DNA of 64,000 bases from Oncomelania hupensis (taxonomy: Eukaryota > Mollusca > Gastropoda > Littorinimorpha > Pomatiopsidae). Shown here in pieces: positions 62,167 through 64,000 of the stretch (position 1 is the first letter of the stretch; each line of letters begins with the position of its first letter). The translations under genes and the position numbers were made by a program. The notes under the pieces are model-generated. The model was not told the DNA's origin. It saw nothing but the letters and a program-made list of their open reading frames with translations, and did not search any database. The DNA is taken from NCBI GenBank assembly GCA_036898135.1, contig CM072512.1, forward strand, positions 22,834,234-22,898,233, given 5' to 3'.

Positions 62167-62274
62167 TCCATACACACAAAATATATTTGATATCCTGGCC
62201 TTTTAAAGCGTAAGTCTCTTTCTGCTATGAATGCATTAGATTTAGCTTCAGTGTGCCTCGACTACTGATTTTTG

Positions 62275-62595
62275 TTTGGGGGAGACTTTATTGTCCCTTT
62301 TTATCGGGAAAATTCTGGGCCACCTCCCATGGGGAAGGCGTAGTCGGGGCCTGTGGAGCGCCCAAAGCCAATCTACTCATTTTAATTGTGTTTTTGAAAT
62401 TTTTTTTCTGCGGGAGCAAACCGGAGTACCCGGAGAAAAGCCCCGAGACGTTGTCGATGTCGAAAGTAAATAATATTCGGAGAAACATAACACTCAGACG
62501 CGGGATCGATACCACACCTGTTACGCGCCATTGGTTTCTGGCCTGTGGACAAGGCAAGTTAGTCCCGCCTTAGGCCACGCGGCCACAACGCTTGC
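62275..62595 (-). mobile_element. tRNA-Leu-like SINE (family T2), second copy
   Basis: It aligns with 18690-19008 over its whole length. Minus-strand head TGGCCGCGTGGCCTAAGGCG near 62585 (tRNA-Leu-like A-box region), B-box-like GGTATCGATCCCGC near 62510, body with 'gggtactccggtttgctccc' (62430-62411) and a short AATAAAG-type end near 62290. Possible short TSD CTACTG on both sides, too short to rely on. Confidence 0.82.
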
Positions 62596-62866
62596 TACTG
62601 TATATTGTGATGATCGTGTGTTCATGTGTGTATAGCCTATGAGGACGGTTGTCCTGCCATATCAATACAGTTTTGCAGTAGATTGTTAATGTTACAAACT
62701 ACCGGCAGGAGATAGCCGATTGTTTCTGCTATTTAAACATCACAGTGGCTTAAATGCTTCTCGATACCTATGCAGTTCATATTTGACCCTCTTTTCGAGA
62801 AATGTTCATCCTTGCAGGAATTAGTTGCAGGTCAAGTTTCATTTTGATTAGTGCACTTTAAAAATA

Positions 62867-63158
62867 TTTTTACCGGTGTTATTATGATTGTGTGCTTTTC
62901 ATTTCCAGACAGTGTTTTTATACCTTTTTTTAAAAAAAAATTTATTGTAGTAATAGAGAGTCGTCAAATATAGTTGATAGTGATGTTTCAGCCATTTTTA
63001 CCGGCTGTTCTTATGTGTGTTTCCAAATACCAAACAGCGTTTTTATAAGGTAGTGAATCGTAAAAGATCGTTGCAAGCGATGTTTCAGACCTTTTTTCCG
63101 GCAGTTATTTAGTTGTAGAGAGTCCTCAAAGATAGTTGCAAGTGATGTTCCCAAAGTT
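62867..63158 (+). repeat. Degenerate tandem repeat, ~100-130-bp unit, three copies
   Basis: 'tttttaccgg', 'cagcgtttttata', 'gagagtc.tcaaa.atagttg' and 'agtgatgtttcagacc' recur with starts near 62867, 62996 and 63094; the third unit has a deletion. Confidence 0.6.
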
Positions 63159-64000
63159 TTATTATTTCCTCTCGTTTTCGGGTGGTGCTGCTGTGCGACT
63201 ATCGCTGAGAAAGCAACTCGAATTTTCGCCCGTATGGGTGACAAATATTATCCGAAGTTCAATTCTAAAGTTTAAGTTCTTTAAAGCAGTTTACGTTGTC
63301 AATGCGCTGTATGATTCTACGTAGTGATATTATCTGCAAACATTGATTTTCTGTGTCGCCAAAAGGTTAAAAGCACGCTTTTACAGCTACGCAAATAATA
63401 AACGTTCTGTCATTAGACCAGCTCAGTTTTGTCCTTCGATTGGTCCCAAAAGCAAAAGTGTAATAATTATGTTGACAAATTCGAGTATAAGTTAATATGA
63501 GCGTTTATTGTTTTAAAATAAATAAATAAATCCATTCCCAGCAGAGTTGTATTATTTTGTTTGACAGTCCTGTGGAAAACATAGCCTAATATTGAAGCAC
63601 CTTGCACTTCGCACTTCGGACAGCTTCATCAAGTAGTAATAAAGATATTATTATTAGTAGTAGACTTATATTATAACATATGACAGAGTTAATAACGGAA
63701 AGGTACGAACCCCTTTGTCGAAGTTTACCATTTGTGATTAATTATGCTGGTCACAGGTGTTCCTGACTCTATTTTCACTGTTATGTTGAATATTTTCATT
63801 CTTTCTTCTCGTTTCGTGTAGTGTACCAGTGTCTGTACATATTAACGGCTTATTTTTGCTAAATGAACGCTGAGTGAACAGTTGAATTCATGATTGTTTG
63901 TGGAAATCAGTTAGTTAGATACTTCTTGGAAGTACATGTATGAGGTTTGAATAATAGTATTTTGACAGATAAACTTTATTGTTCAAGGGAGAGATTCTGT
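63159..64000. other. Non-coding spacer, nothing recognised
   Basis: AT-rich end of window with no supported feature. Confidence 0.45.

Overview
The window is eukaryotic, AT-rich, non-genic DNA from an invertebrate. It is packed with retrotransposon remains, SINEs, solo LTRs, inverted-repeat DNA elements and very long microsatellites. No intact host gene, rRNA or genuine tRNA gene could be recognised. A mollusc, perhaps a gastropod, is my inference. It rests on the mix of RTE, L2 and CR1-like LINEs with tRNA-Leu-like and tRNA/5S-like SINEs, and on dispersed repeats built around 'gattttgaccaa' and 'aaggtcaaggtcac' that I associate with molluscan genomes. It was not tested by any search.

Layout, 0-20 kb. 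Two decayed RTE-clade LINE copies lie tail to tail (913-3050 plus strand, 3053-4920 minus strand); the first is split by a retroposon I call family R (2081-2701). Two more R copies and long CT arrays follow. A tRNA/5S-like chimeric SINE (7937-8235) and a Gypsy-type LTR fragment split by a second tRNA-type SINE (8466-9200) come next. A third RTE copy with an exact 13-bp target duplication is at 15016-16618, and a tRNA-Leu-like SINE at 18690-19008.

Layout, 20-42 kb. A 56-bp mini-insertion with a 10-bp duplication (21711-21766), another R copy (21993-22586) and a 1.47-kb solo LTR with TSD GAGAT (24509-25982) are followed by a 598-codon L2-like LINE reading frame (27409-29205). A 125-bp degenerate tandem array lies at 32690-33425. 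A foldback element holding a LINE 3' end is at 37554-38680, a second solo LTR (TSD TGCAG) at 39342-39962, and an internally deleted mariner at 41206-41723.

Layout, 42-64 kb. This part is strongly nested. A tRNA SINE is interrupted by a 1.86-kb long-TIR element with an 11-bp duplication. A hAT-like element sits in a GA array, and tandem R copies run into a Gypsy LTR and its pol remnant (45764-47300). A 483-bp TA-flanked MITE (47722-48204), a CR1/Jockey-like LINE with an open RT frame (49155-50815), a Gypsy LTR plus pol (53204-57182) and a fourth RTE copy running into a 500-N gap (57655-59542) complete it. The last 4 kb has only a weak candidate coding segment, one SINE and a short tandem array.

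The coding pieces do not form a host pathway. They are parasitic replication modules: EN/RT for LINEs, RT/RNase H for Gypsy elements, and a transposase remnant. The non-coding families (R, SINEs, MITEs) would have depended on such enzymes in trans. Target duplications of about 10-13 bp are shared by the RTE copy, family R and the SINEs, which fits one LINE-type integration route (inference).
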